This document shows positions 27,505 through 36,827 of a stretch of DNA of 64,000 nt, one piece after another. The stretch is taken from the NCBI RefSeq assembly GCF_011762045.1, contig NZ_JAASQS010000003.1:248001-312000 (forward strand), given 5' to 3'. Numbering within the stretch: the first letter of the stretch is position 1; the number at the start of each line of letters is the position of its first letter. Under the pieces are notes generated by a model, which saw nothing but the letters and a program-made list of their open reading frames with translations, ran no database searches and was not told where the DNA came from. Source of the stretch: Rhizomicrobium electricum (lineage in GTDB: Bacteria; Pseudomonadota; Alphaproteobacteria; Micropepsales; Micropepsaceae). The position numbers and the translations under genes were made by a program.

Positions 27505-28568
27505 GAACGGACCTCAACATTTCTCAAATTTTGTGCCGCTGTTTCCGGCAGGATGTCGACCAGGAAGGAGCCCGCTCCGAGTTCGCAACCGGCGATGAAC
27601 TTCATCTTGTTCGGCGCGCGCAGCAGCGGCTGGAACTGGATGTGGAACGGGAACACGTCCTCGAAGCCCTTCGGCGCCGAATAGACCAGCATCACATACG
27701 GGCAGACGCGGCCGAAGAACGTGTCGTAGGTATTGGCAGCCCGCGCCAGAAGATTGGCGACATCGGTCGTTTCGGCGGTCGACAGTGCTGCGGGGCTGGG
27801 ACGGAACTGCTTGGGCACGATCCACAATTCGTACGGAAACCGCGTGAACGGCGGCACCAGCAGCGATGCGTTGGGGGTGTCGGCAACGACGTACTGCTCA
27901 AGCTTCGTCAGCTTGGACAGGTCGTACCCTTCGCGGAACGACTGCGCCATCGCACCGATGATCGGCGGCAGATAGCCGAAGCCGTAAATCTGGCCGTGGG
28001 GATGATGCAGCGTCACGCCGGCTTCCTCGCCGCGGTTCTCGAACGGCATCACGACCTGCATGGCAGGAACTTCGAGCAGCGACCGGATGCGGTCGCCCCA
28101 GACCTTGACCAGCAGTTCGCGCCGCTCCAGCGGCAGCGACGCCATCGACGCCTTGTGGTCCGACGAATAGACGATCACCTCGCAATTGCCGGTCGCCGCA
28201 TCGACGGGGAGATCGAGCCCCGGAACAGGCTCCGGCTTGGGTGCATCCTTCTGCAACGAGGAGAAGCGATTGTCGAAAACCGCAATGGAGAAATCCTGGA
28301 ACGGCAGCTCGCCGTCTTCGGCTCCCGGACAGAACGGACAATCATTTGCCGGCGGCTTATAGGTGCGCGACTGGCGATGCGCCGAATAGACTACCCATTC
28401 CCGGCGCATCGGGTGCCAGCGGCGATGCGAATAGGAGTGAACCTGGTTCGGCTCCAGCCAGGGCCATGCCGGCTCGCCAGTGAACCCGCCGTACATATAA
28501 AGCGAGCGACCATCCGGCATACGGAAGGTCGTGGGGGTGACGTTATTGGTTTTGTTTTCTTCTGCCAT
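27501..28568 (-). CDS. galT: Galactose-1-phosphate uridylyltransferase
   Basis: The protein is 355 aa if it starts at ATG 28568; GGAG is only 2 nt upstream, so the start is not secure, and in-frame ATG 28622 is an alternative. CPFCPG supplies Zn-binding cysteines. HHPHGQIYGFGY contains the HPH motif whose second His carries the uridylyl group. It transfers UMP from UDP-glucose to galactose-1-phosphate. It is the first gene of galT-galK-galE-GH2. The palindrome at 28698-28712 lies about 130 nt upstream, between this gene and the divergent aldo/keto reductase. Confidence 0.95.
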   Translation of the reverse strand: MAEENKTNNVTPTTFRMPDGRSLYMYGGFTGEPAWPWLEPNQVHSYSHRRWHPMRREWVVYSAHRQSRTYKPPANDCPFCPGAEDGELPFQDFSIAVFDNRFSSLQKDAPKPEPVPGLDLPVDAATGNCEVIVYSSDHKASMASLPLERRELLVKVWGDRIRSLLEVPAMQVVMPFENRGEEAGVTLHHPHGQIYGFGYLPPIIGAMAQSFREGYDLSKLTKLEQYVVADTPNASLLVPPFTRFPYELWIVPKQFRPSPAALSTAETTDVANLLARAANTYDTFFGRVCPYVMLVYSAPKGFEDVFPFHIQFQPLLRAPNKMKFIAGCELGAGSFLVDILPETAAQNLRNVEVRS

Positions 28569-28697
28569 CACTCCGGCCCGTTGTTCCGCCCCCGCCCGCG
28601 AAGGCGTGTATGTGTCTATCATCACTCGCGGAGCGAGTTCCGCGCGACGTTTAAGACGGTTTCGAGTCGTCCCCACGGCGCGTATCTTGTGGGGATA

Positions 28698-28712
28698 ATT
28701 TATCATATAAAT
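28698..28712. promoter_or_regulatory. AT-rich palindrome, candidate GntR operator (galT / aldo-keto reductase)
   Basis: ATTTATCATATAAAT is a perfect palindrome with 6-bp arms and the spacer CAT. The identical 15-mer occurs at 29823-29837. It sits between two divergent sugar genes in otherwise GC-rich DNA. Confidence 0.65.
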
Positions 28713-28798
28713 AGGATCGGCAAGTCAAGCGCACAAGACGCGCCCATCGGCCACAGCCGATGATAAACACGTCGGTTCCAGCCTCCAGGAGTACTTCC

Positions 28799-29755
28799 AT
28801 GCGTTATCGTTCCCTCGGCCGCAGCGGCCTGAATGTCAGTGAAATCGGCCATGGCCTCTGGGGCATGGGAAGCTGGACCGGCTCCGACGACGAGGCAAGC
28901 AAAGCTGCGCTGCGCCGCTCCATCGAAGGCGGTTGCACGTTTTATGACAGTGCCTTCGTTTATGGCGACGGCAAGAGCGACGCGTTGATCGGCGGGGTCG
29001 CAAACGAGTATCCGCAAAAGCCGCTCGTGCTCGCCTCCAAGATCCCGCCGGCGGATTTCACGTGGCCGAGCAAACCGACCAACAAATTGCATCAAATTTT
29101 TCCGCGCGCCCACGTCCTGGAATATGCCGGACGGATCGCCGAATCGTTCGGGCGCCCGATCGACCTTCTGCAGTTCCATGTCTGGGAAGACGCCTGGGCG
29201 CGTGAGGCGGAATGGCAGGATACGGTTGCCGAGCTGAAACAATCCGGCCGCATCAAGGCCTTCGGTCTCAGCCTCAACCGCTGGCAGCCGGAAAACGGCC
29301 TCGCCGCGATCGAGACCGGCCTGATCGACAGCGTGCAGGTCATCTACAACATCTTCGATCAGGCGCCGGAAGACCTCCTGTTTCCGGCCTGCCGCCAGCA
29401 TCGGGTGGGCGTCATCGCCCGCGTGCCGCTGGACGAAGGCAGCCTCGGCGGCAAAATGACCGCGGAAACGAAGTTTCCCGCCGGCGACTGGCGCGCCCGC
29501 TACTTCAATGCCGACAATCTGGCCAAAACCCTGCCCCGTATTGCGGCGCTGAAAGCCCTTTTGCCCGCGGGAATGGATCTTCCCGAAATGGCGCTGCGCT
29601 TCATCCTCAGCGAACCGACGGTGTCCACGGTTATCGTCGGCATGCGCGCGTTTGCCCATGTGGACGCCAATCTGGCGCTGCCGGACAAAGGCCCGCTTCC
29701 GGCCGAGCTGATCGCCGCCCTGCGCGCCCACCGCTGGGACCGCCGGCCGTCGTAG
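28799..29755 (+). CDS. Aldo/keto reductase next to sugar acid dehydratase
   Basis: The protein is 318 aa from ATG 28799, which has AGGAG 7 nt upstream. The catalytic tetrad is complete: D50 and Y55 in FYDSAFVYGDGKSD, K81 in LASKIPP, and H127 in LQFHVWED. It is a (beta/alpha)8 NADP-dependent oxidoreductase. Its place between the galactose operator and the dehydratase suggests a sugar or sugar-derived aldehyde as substrate, such as aldose 1-oxidation. This cannot be decided from sequence. Confidence 0.85.
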   Translation: MRYRSLGRSGLNVSEIGHGLWGMGSWTGSDDEASKAALRRSIEGGCTFYDSAFVYGDGKSDALIGGVANEYPQKPLVLASKIPPADFTWPSKPTNKLHQIFPRAHVLEYAGRIAESFGRPIDLLQFHVWEDAWAREAEWQDTVAELKQSGRIKAFGLSLNRWQPENGLAAIETGLIDSVQVIYNIFDQAPEDLLFPACRQHRVGVIARVPLDEGSLGGKMTAETKFPAGDWRARYFNADNLAKTLPRIAALKALLPAGMDLPEMALRFILSEPTVSTVIVGMRAFAHVDANLALPDKGPLPAELIAALRAHRWDRRPS

Positions 29756-29822
29756 GGACTGGCGGACTGCCAACCCTTTTTAGTGACGAGCAGAACTTGC
29801 GGCACGCCGGATTGAAGGCTAT

Positions 29823-29837
29823 ATTTATCATATAAAT
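29823..29837. promoter_or_regulatory. AT-rich palindrome, candidate GntR operator (dehydratase promoter)
   Basis: ATTTATCATATAAAT is identical to the copy at 28698-28712. It lies 40 nt upstream of the dehydratase start and 67 nt after the aldo/keto reductase stop. The dehydratase therefore probably has its own regulated promoter. Confidence 0.65.
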
Positions 29838-29877
29838 AAAACAGGCCAACAGGGAGCGGCCGTTCCGATAGGGTGTC

Positions 29878-31608
29878 ATGGCGGCTGATAAGCCGAAATT
29901 TCGCAGCCGGGATGCCTATGGACGGGCGGACCGCGATGGCTTCATCCACCGCAGTTGGATGAAGAGCGAAGGCCTGCCGGACGATGTGTTCGACGGGCGG
30001 CCGGTCATTGGCATCTGCAATACCTGGTCGGAGCTGACACCCTGCAACGCGCATCTGCGCGAGCTTGCCGATCACGTGAAGCGCGGCGTCTGGGAAGCGG
30101 GCGGACTGCCGCTCGAATTCCCCGTAATGTCGCTCGGCGAAACGCAGATGCGTCCGACCGCCATGCTGTTCCGCAACCTGCTCGCCATGGAGGTCGAGGA
30201 ATCGCTTCGCGCCAATCCGATCGACGGCGTCGTTCTGCTCGGCGGCTGCGACAAGACCACGCCGGGCCAGTTGATGGGCGCGGCGAGCGTCGACCTTCCG
30301 ACCATCGTGGTTTCGTCGGGCCCGATGCTGAACGGCAAATACCGCGGCTGCGATATCGGTTCGGGCACGTCGGTATGGAAATTCAGCGAAGCCGTGCGCG
30401 CCGGCGAAATGCAGCTCAAGGACTTCATGGAAGCCGAAAGCGGCCTGTCGCGCAGTCCCGGCACCTGCATGACCATGGGCACCGCCTCGACCTTCGCCTG
30501 CCTGGTCGAAGCGATGGGCCTCTCCCTGCCCTACAACGGCACCATTCCCGCCGTGGATGCGCGCCGGCGCGTGCTGGCGCATCTGTCGGGCCGCGCCATC
30601 GTGACCGCGGTGAAGGACGATCTTCGCCTGTCGAAGATCCTCACCCGCGATGCCATCGAGAACGCCATCCGCACCATCGCGGTGATCGGCGGCTCCACCA
30701 ATGTCGTGCTGCATCTGCTCGCCATCGCCGGACGGCTGGGCCTGCCGCTCGAACTCACCGATTTCGATCGCCTGTCGAGCGCCATTCCGCTGCTGGTCGA
30801 TCTGCAACCCTCGGGCCGGCATCTGATGGAAGACTTCCACTATGCCGGCGGCCTGCCGGCTGCGTTGAAACAGATCGCGGACAAGCTGCATCTCGATGCG
30901 CCGACCGTATCAGGCCAGACGCTGGGCGAGATCGTTGCGCAGGCGGAATGCTACAACGATACCGTGATCCGTTCGCTCGACAACCCGGCGCGAACCCAAT
31001 CCGGCATCTGGGTGCTCTACGGCAATCTCTGCCCCGGCGGCGCCATCATGAAGCCAAGCGCGGCGGGAGAAGCGCTCTACCGTCACCGCGGCCGGGCGGT
31101 CGTGTTCGAGACCATCGAAGACTACAAAGCCCGGATGGACGATCCCGACCTCGATGTCGACAAGGATTCGATCCTGGTCCTCAAAGGCTGCGGTCCCAAA
31201 GGCTATCCCGGCATGCCGGAAGTCGGAAACCTGCCGTTGCCCAAGAAGGTCCTGGCCCAGGGCGTCAAGGACATGGTGCGGATTTCCGATGCCCGCATGA
31301 GCGGAACCGCGTTTGGTACCGTTATCTTGCACGTCACGCCCGAATCCGAGGCCGGGGGGCCGCTGGCCATTGTCAGGACCGGCGACGAAATTGTCCTCGA
31401 CGGACAAGAACGCCGTTTGACTTTGCTGTTGTCCGATGCGGACATTGCGGCGAGGCTGGCGGAATGGCGCAGGGTAAGACCTGTGCAGCGCTACAAACGC
31501 GGTTATTATCAGCTCTACGTGGAACACGTCCTGCAAGCCGACAAAGGATGCGACTTAGACTTCCTGGTCGGTTCCAGCGGCTCGACCGTGGTCCGTGAAT
31601 CGCATTGA
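29878..31608 (+). CDS. IlvD/Edd-family sugar acid dehydratase, L-arabinonate dehydratase type
   Basis: A 576-aa enzyme of the [2Fe-2S] dehydratase family. Cluster ligands are expected at C56 (ELTPCNAH), C124 (GGCDKTTPG) and C197 (SRSPGTCMTMGTAST); K126 is the carbamylated metal-site lysine position. The sequence resembles rhizobial L-arabinonate dehydratase more than IlvD or Edd. It removes water from L-arabinonate to give 2-keto-3-deoxy-arabinonate. Characterised relatives also accept D-galactonate and D-fuconate, which share the same stereochemistry at C2-C4. That makes it a candidate for the step after the 15-18 kb dehydrogenase and lactonase. No aldolase or later arabinonate-pathway enzyme is in the window. 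Confidence 0.88.
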   Translation: MAADKPKFRSRDAYGRADRDGFIHRSWMKSEGLPDDVFDGRPVIGICNTWSELTPCNAHLRELADHVKRGVWEAGGLPLEFPVMSLGETQMRPTAMLFRNLLAMEVEESLRANPIDGVVLLGGCDKTTPGQLMGAASVDLPTIVVSSGPMLNGKYRGCDIGSGTSVWKFSEAVRAGEMQLKDFMEAESGLSRSPGTCMTMGTASTFACLVEAMGLSLPYNGTIPAVDARRRVLAHLSGRAIVTAVKDDLRLSKILTRDAIENAIRTIAVIGGSTNVVLHLLAIAGRLGLPLELTDFDRLSSAIPLLVDLQPSGRHLMEDFHYAGGLPAALKQIADKLHLDAPTVSGQTLGEIVAQAECYNDTVIRSLDNPARTQSGIWVLYGNLCPGGAIMKPSAAGEALYRHRGRAVVFETIEDYKARMDDPDLDVDKDSILVLKGCGPKGYPGMPEVGNLPLPKKVLAQGVKDMVRISDARMSGTAFGTVILHVTPESEAGGPLAIVRTGDEIVLDGQERRLTLLLSDADIAARLAEWRRVRPVQRYKRGYYQLYVEHVLQADKGCDLDFLVGSSGSTVVRESH

Positions 31609-31724
31609 AGATGTCGCGCTTCTTCACCGAAAACCGGTACCCACTATTTCGGCGAAGCGCTTCCTAGGGGACGACAACAACCACACCGAGTCAGCGCGAC
31701 TGACCGAAAAGGGGGAAGTACAGT

Positions 31725-33374
31725 ATGCACCTCGCCAACATGCACCTATCGACGATCGATATCGCGGTCGTCTGTTGCTATTTCCTATTCATATTCGTGC
31801 TGGCGCAGCTCGTCAGCCGCGAGAAGAAAGGCCATCAGAAAAACGCGTCGGACTACTTCCTCGCTTCGCGCGCCCTGCCCTGGTGGGCCATCGGCACGTC
31901 GCTGATCGCGGCCAATATCTCCGCGGAACAGCTGATCGGTATGTCGGGCTCGGGCTACGCCATCGGCCTCGCCATCGCCTCCTACGAATGGATGGCGGCG
32001 TTGACGCTTCTGATCGTCGGTGTGTTCTTCCTGCCGGTGTTCTTGAAGAACGAAATCTACACCATGCCGGAGTTCCTGGCGCGCCGGTACGGACCGAACA
32101 TCCAGTTCGTCATGGCAATCCTGTGGCTGCTGATGTACGTGTTCGTCAACCTGACCTCGATCCTGTGGCTCGGTTCGACCGCGTTCTCGACCGTCACCGG
32201 CATTTCGCAGGAAACCAGCCTCATCATCCTGGCAGTCTTCTGCGGCGCCTACGCATTGTACGGCGGCCTCAAGGCGATTGCGCTGACCGACGTGGTGCAA
32301 GTCACCATGCTGGTGCTGGGCGGCATCGTGATCCTGTTCATCGCCCTGACGCATCTGTCCGGCGACGTCAGCGTGCTCGGCGCCTTCCACGGCTTCCAGA
32401 TGCTGCTGCACAAGGTTCCCGACAACCACTTCCACATGATCCTGCATCCCGACAATCCCTTCTATAAGGACCTGCCGGGCCTTTCCGTCATCCTCGGCGG
32501 CATGTGGGTGGCCAACCTGTCGTACTGGGGCTTCAACCAGTACATCATCCAGCGCGGTCTGGCGGCAAAGTCGATCCATGAAGCCCAGAAGGGCATCGTG
32601 CTGGCCGCCTTCCTCAAGTTACTGATTCCGCTGTTGGTCGTGGTTCCGGGTATCGCGGCGGTTCTGATCGCACCGGGCATCAAGAACGACCAGGCCTATC
32701 CGACCCTGATGACGCTCCTGCCGCCGGGCCTTCTCGGCATCGTGTTCGCGGCGCTGACCGCGGCGATCATCGCCTCGCTGGGTTCGAAGGTGAACTCGAT
32801 CGCGACCATCTTCACGATGGACGTGTTCAAGACCTTCAACAAGAAGACCAGCGAAAAGGGCCTCGTCATCACCGGCCGCATCACCGCCATCACCGCGTTG
32901 ATCATCGCCGTGCTGGTGGCCAAGCCGCTGATCGGCGGCTTCGATCAGGCGTTCCAGTTCATTCAGGACTTCTCAGGCTTCTTCACGCCGGGTATCTGCG
33001 TGATCTTCCTGCTCGGTATGTTCTGGAAGCGCGCGACGGAAGCGGGCGCACTGGTGGCTGCCGTCGGTTCGGTGGCGATCTCGGGCGTGTGTTATCTGGG
33101 TGCGGCGATCGCAAACATTGCCGCCATCCAGGCGCATCCCGGCGTAGCCGCGGCTCTCACCTATGCCAGCAAAGTGCCGTTCATGAACCGCATGGGCTAC
33201 ACCTTCCTGGCCTGCCTTGTGCTCGCGATCATCGCGTCGCTGTTGCAGAAGCCGAAGCCGCAAAACGTGACGGTCGACGTCACCAACGTCGACTATTCGA
33301 CGACCATGTCGTTCAAGATCGCCGCGGGCGCCATCATCGCCATCCTTATCGCGCTTTACGCGACGTGGTGGTAA
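31725..33374 (+). CDS. Sodium/sugar symporter, vSGLT type (SSS family)
   Basis: A 549-aa protein of about 14 transmembrane helices; ATG 31725 follows GGGGGA by 8 nt. IGTSLIAANISAEQLIGMSGSGYAIGLA and MWVANLSYWGFNQYIIQR (quoted here only as landmarks, shortened: NISAEQLIGMSGSGY, WGFNQYIIQR) are nearly identical to the Vibrio sodium/galactose transporter. Uptake of galactose, and possibly glucose or arabinose, across the inner membrane with Na+ is the likely role. It lies 116 nt after the dehydratase and is closed by a terminator, so it is likely the last gene of that unit. Confidence 0.93.
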   Translation: MHLANMHLSTIDIAVVCCYFLFIFVLAQLVSREKKGHQKNASDYFLASRALPWWAIGTSLIAANISAEQLIGMSGSGYAIGLAIASYEWMAALTLLIVGVFFLPVFLKNEIYTMPEFLARRYGPNIQFVMAILWLLMYVFVNLTSILWLGSTAFSTVTGISQETSLIILAVFCGAYALYGGLKAIALTDVVQVTMLVLGGIVILFIALTHLSGDVSVLGAFHGFQMLLHKVPDNHFHMILHPDNPFYKDLPGLSVILGGMWVANLSYWGFNQYIIQRGLAAKSIHEAQKGIVLAAFLKLLIPLLVVVPGIAAVLIAPGIKNDQAYPTLMTLLPPGLLGIVFAALTAAIIASLGSKVNSIATIFTMDVFKTFNKKTSEKGLVITGRITAITALIIAVLVAKPLIGGFDQAFQFIQDFSGFFTPGICVIFLLGMFWKRATEAGALVAAVGSVAISGVCYLGAAIANIAAIQAHPGVAAALTYASKVPFMNRMGYTFLACLVLAIIASLLQKPKPQNVTVDVTNVDYSTTMSFKIAAGAIIAILIALYATWW

Positions 33375-33397
33375 GCGCCTGAAATTGGAGTGACGGA

Positions 33398-33427
33398 ACG
33401 GGCTCGCAGCGATGCGGGCCCGTTTTG
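33398..33427 (+). terminator. Terminator after the sodium/sugar symporter
   Basis: ACGGGC and GCCCGT pair around an internal loop and are followed by TTTTGTTTT, about 24 nt after the stop codon. Confidence 0.75.
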
Positions 33428-33578
33428 TTTTGGCGGCGCAGCCATTTGCTCGTTTCCCTCGAAGTCTTGCCTAAACCTGCCAGCACCCTTTCCGGACGCC
33501 ATCCGGGCTCCTAAATTGGTGTCACAGATCCTCGCCGCCCATCCCGCGGATGCGGTGGTCATTGCCCCGGAGAACCAC

Positions 33579-35640
<2,062 letters not shown>

Positions 35641-35661
35641 CGGCTGGCTTACCCAAATAAA

Positions 35662-35699
35662 AACGCCGCCGAACGCGAGTCCGGCGGCGTTTTCTTTTT
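35662..35699. terminator. Bidirectional terminator between aldo/keto reductase and rhaT
   Basis: AACGCCGCCG and CGGCGGCGTT form a 10-bp stem. On the plus strand it is followed by TTCTTTTT and on the minus strand by TTTTATTT, so it can end both convergent transcripts. Confidence 0.9.
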
Positions 35700-35708
35700 G
35701 CTGCGCGG

Positions 35709-36767
35709 TCAGCCCAGTGCGGGACCGACACCTGCGAGGACGGCGGAAACCGCCAGCAATGCGAGCCCCGCGCCGAGGCGCACGACCGTCTTTTTGCTAG
35801 TGCCTTTCCATTCGCCGAGCAGGATGCCGAGAATCTGGCTGAAGAAGATCGACGCGCCCATCAGCACGGCCCAGCCGATGTAGGAGGTGGCGCCCATCTG
35901 CGGCTCGCCAGTCTTGAAGCAGATGAACTGCGAACACCAGATCAGGCCCGCAATTCCGGCAAAGATCAGGTTGGAGCCGACCGGCGCGCCCTTCTTGACG
36001 TAATCGCCGGCGGTCTTGTTCTTGACATTCAGATACAGGCACCACAGCGCGTTCACGACGAAGCCGCCGCCCAGCACCACCACGAGCACCGGCATGCCGG
36101 CCCACGTGGCGGAGGTGGCCGGCGCGGTCGCCAGCGCCAGCGCCTGGATATCCGGCCCACCCTGTAAGCCGAAGCTCATCGCCGAACTCATCAATCCCGA
36201 GAACAGAGCCACCATCAGGCCTTTCTTGAAATTGAATTCGGCAACGGATTTTTTCTTCTCTTCCTCGGAAAGCTCACCCTCTTTCGACATGCCGGCGAGA
36301 CCGACAAAGACGATGCCGAGGATCGAGATCAGCGCCGACGCAAGCGCAACCTGTCCGGATGCCGTCGACACCATCGCACTTACGGCATCGCCGCCCTTAA
36401 GCAGCGGGGGGATCAGCGTGCCGGCGGCGGAGGTCAGCCCGGCCCCCATAGCAAGGCCGAGGCCGACGCCGAGATAGCGGATCATCAGACCCCAGGTGAG
36501 ACCGCCAAGGCCCCAGGCCGCACCGCAGAGGAAGCAGTAGAGGATTTCGTTCTTCGGCGCGGCTCCCAGCACGGCGAGCATATTGGGCGAGGTCGTCAAC
36601 GCCAGCGCCCAGGGAATTACCACCAGTCCCGCCAACGCATAGATCAGCCAATAGCTCTCCCACGCCCAATTGCGGACTTTCTTGAACGGCAGGTAGAAAA
36701 CGGCCCCAGCCAGGCCGCCGATCGTAAAGATCAGGATACCCAGCGGCGCATTCGCAGCGGCATTCAT
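35709..36767 (-). CDS. rhaT: L-rhamnose/H+ symporter RhaT
   Basis: A 352-aa protein with about 10 transmembrane helices. AVFYLPFKKVRNWAWESYW near the start, LTWGLMIRYLGVGLGLAMG and EFNFKKGLMVALFSGLMSSAMSF-like segments (cited as landmarks YLPFKKVRNWAWE, MIRYLGVGLG, FKKGLMVAL) match the RhaT family of the drug/metabolite transporter superfamily. It imports L-rhamnose with a proton. It is the downstream gene of the rhamnose kinase-isomerase ORF, separated by 60 nt with a hairpin. Confidence 0.93.
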   Translation of the reverse strand: MNAAANAPLGILIFTIGGLAGAVFYLPFKKVRNWAWESYWLIYALAGLVVIPWALALTTSPNMLAVLGAAPKNEILYCFLCGAAWGLGGLTWGLMIRYLGVGLGLAMGAGLTSAAGTLIPPLLKGGDAVSAMVSTASGQVALASALISILGIVFVGLAGMSKEGELSEEEKKKSVAEFNFKKGLMVALFSGLMSSAMSFGLQGGPDIQALALATAPATSATWAGMPVLVVVLGGGFVVNALWCLYLNVKNKTAGDYVKKGAPVGSNLIFAGIAGLIWCSQFICFKTGEPQMGATSYIGWAVLMGASIFFSQILGILLGEWKGTSKKTVVRLGAGLALLAVSAVLAGVGPALG

Positions 36768-36793
36768 GGAGGTCCCCCTTCCGTATGTGAGAG

Positions 36794-36823
36794 AACGGCC
36801 GCGAAGCGAACCCCGCGGCCGTT
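36794..36823 (-). terminator. Intercistronic hairpin between rhamnose isomerase and rhaT
   Basis: AACGGCCGCG and CGCGGCCGTT form a perfect 10-bp stem with a 10-nt loop. On the minus strand no T run follows (TTCTCTC), so it may stabilise or attenuate the transcript rather than end it. Confidence 0.5.
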
Positions 36824-36827
36824 ATTG

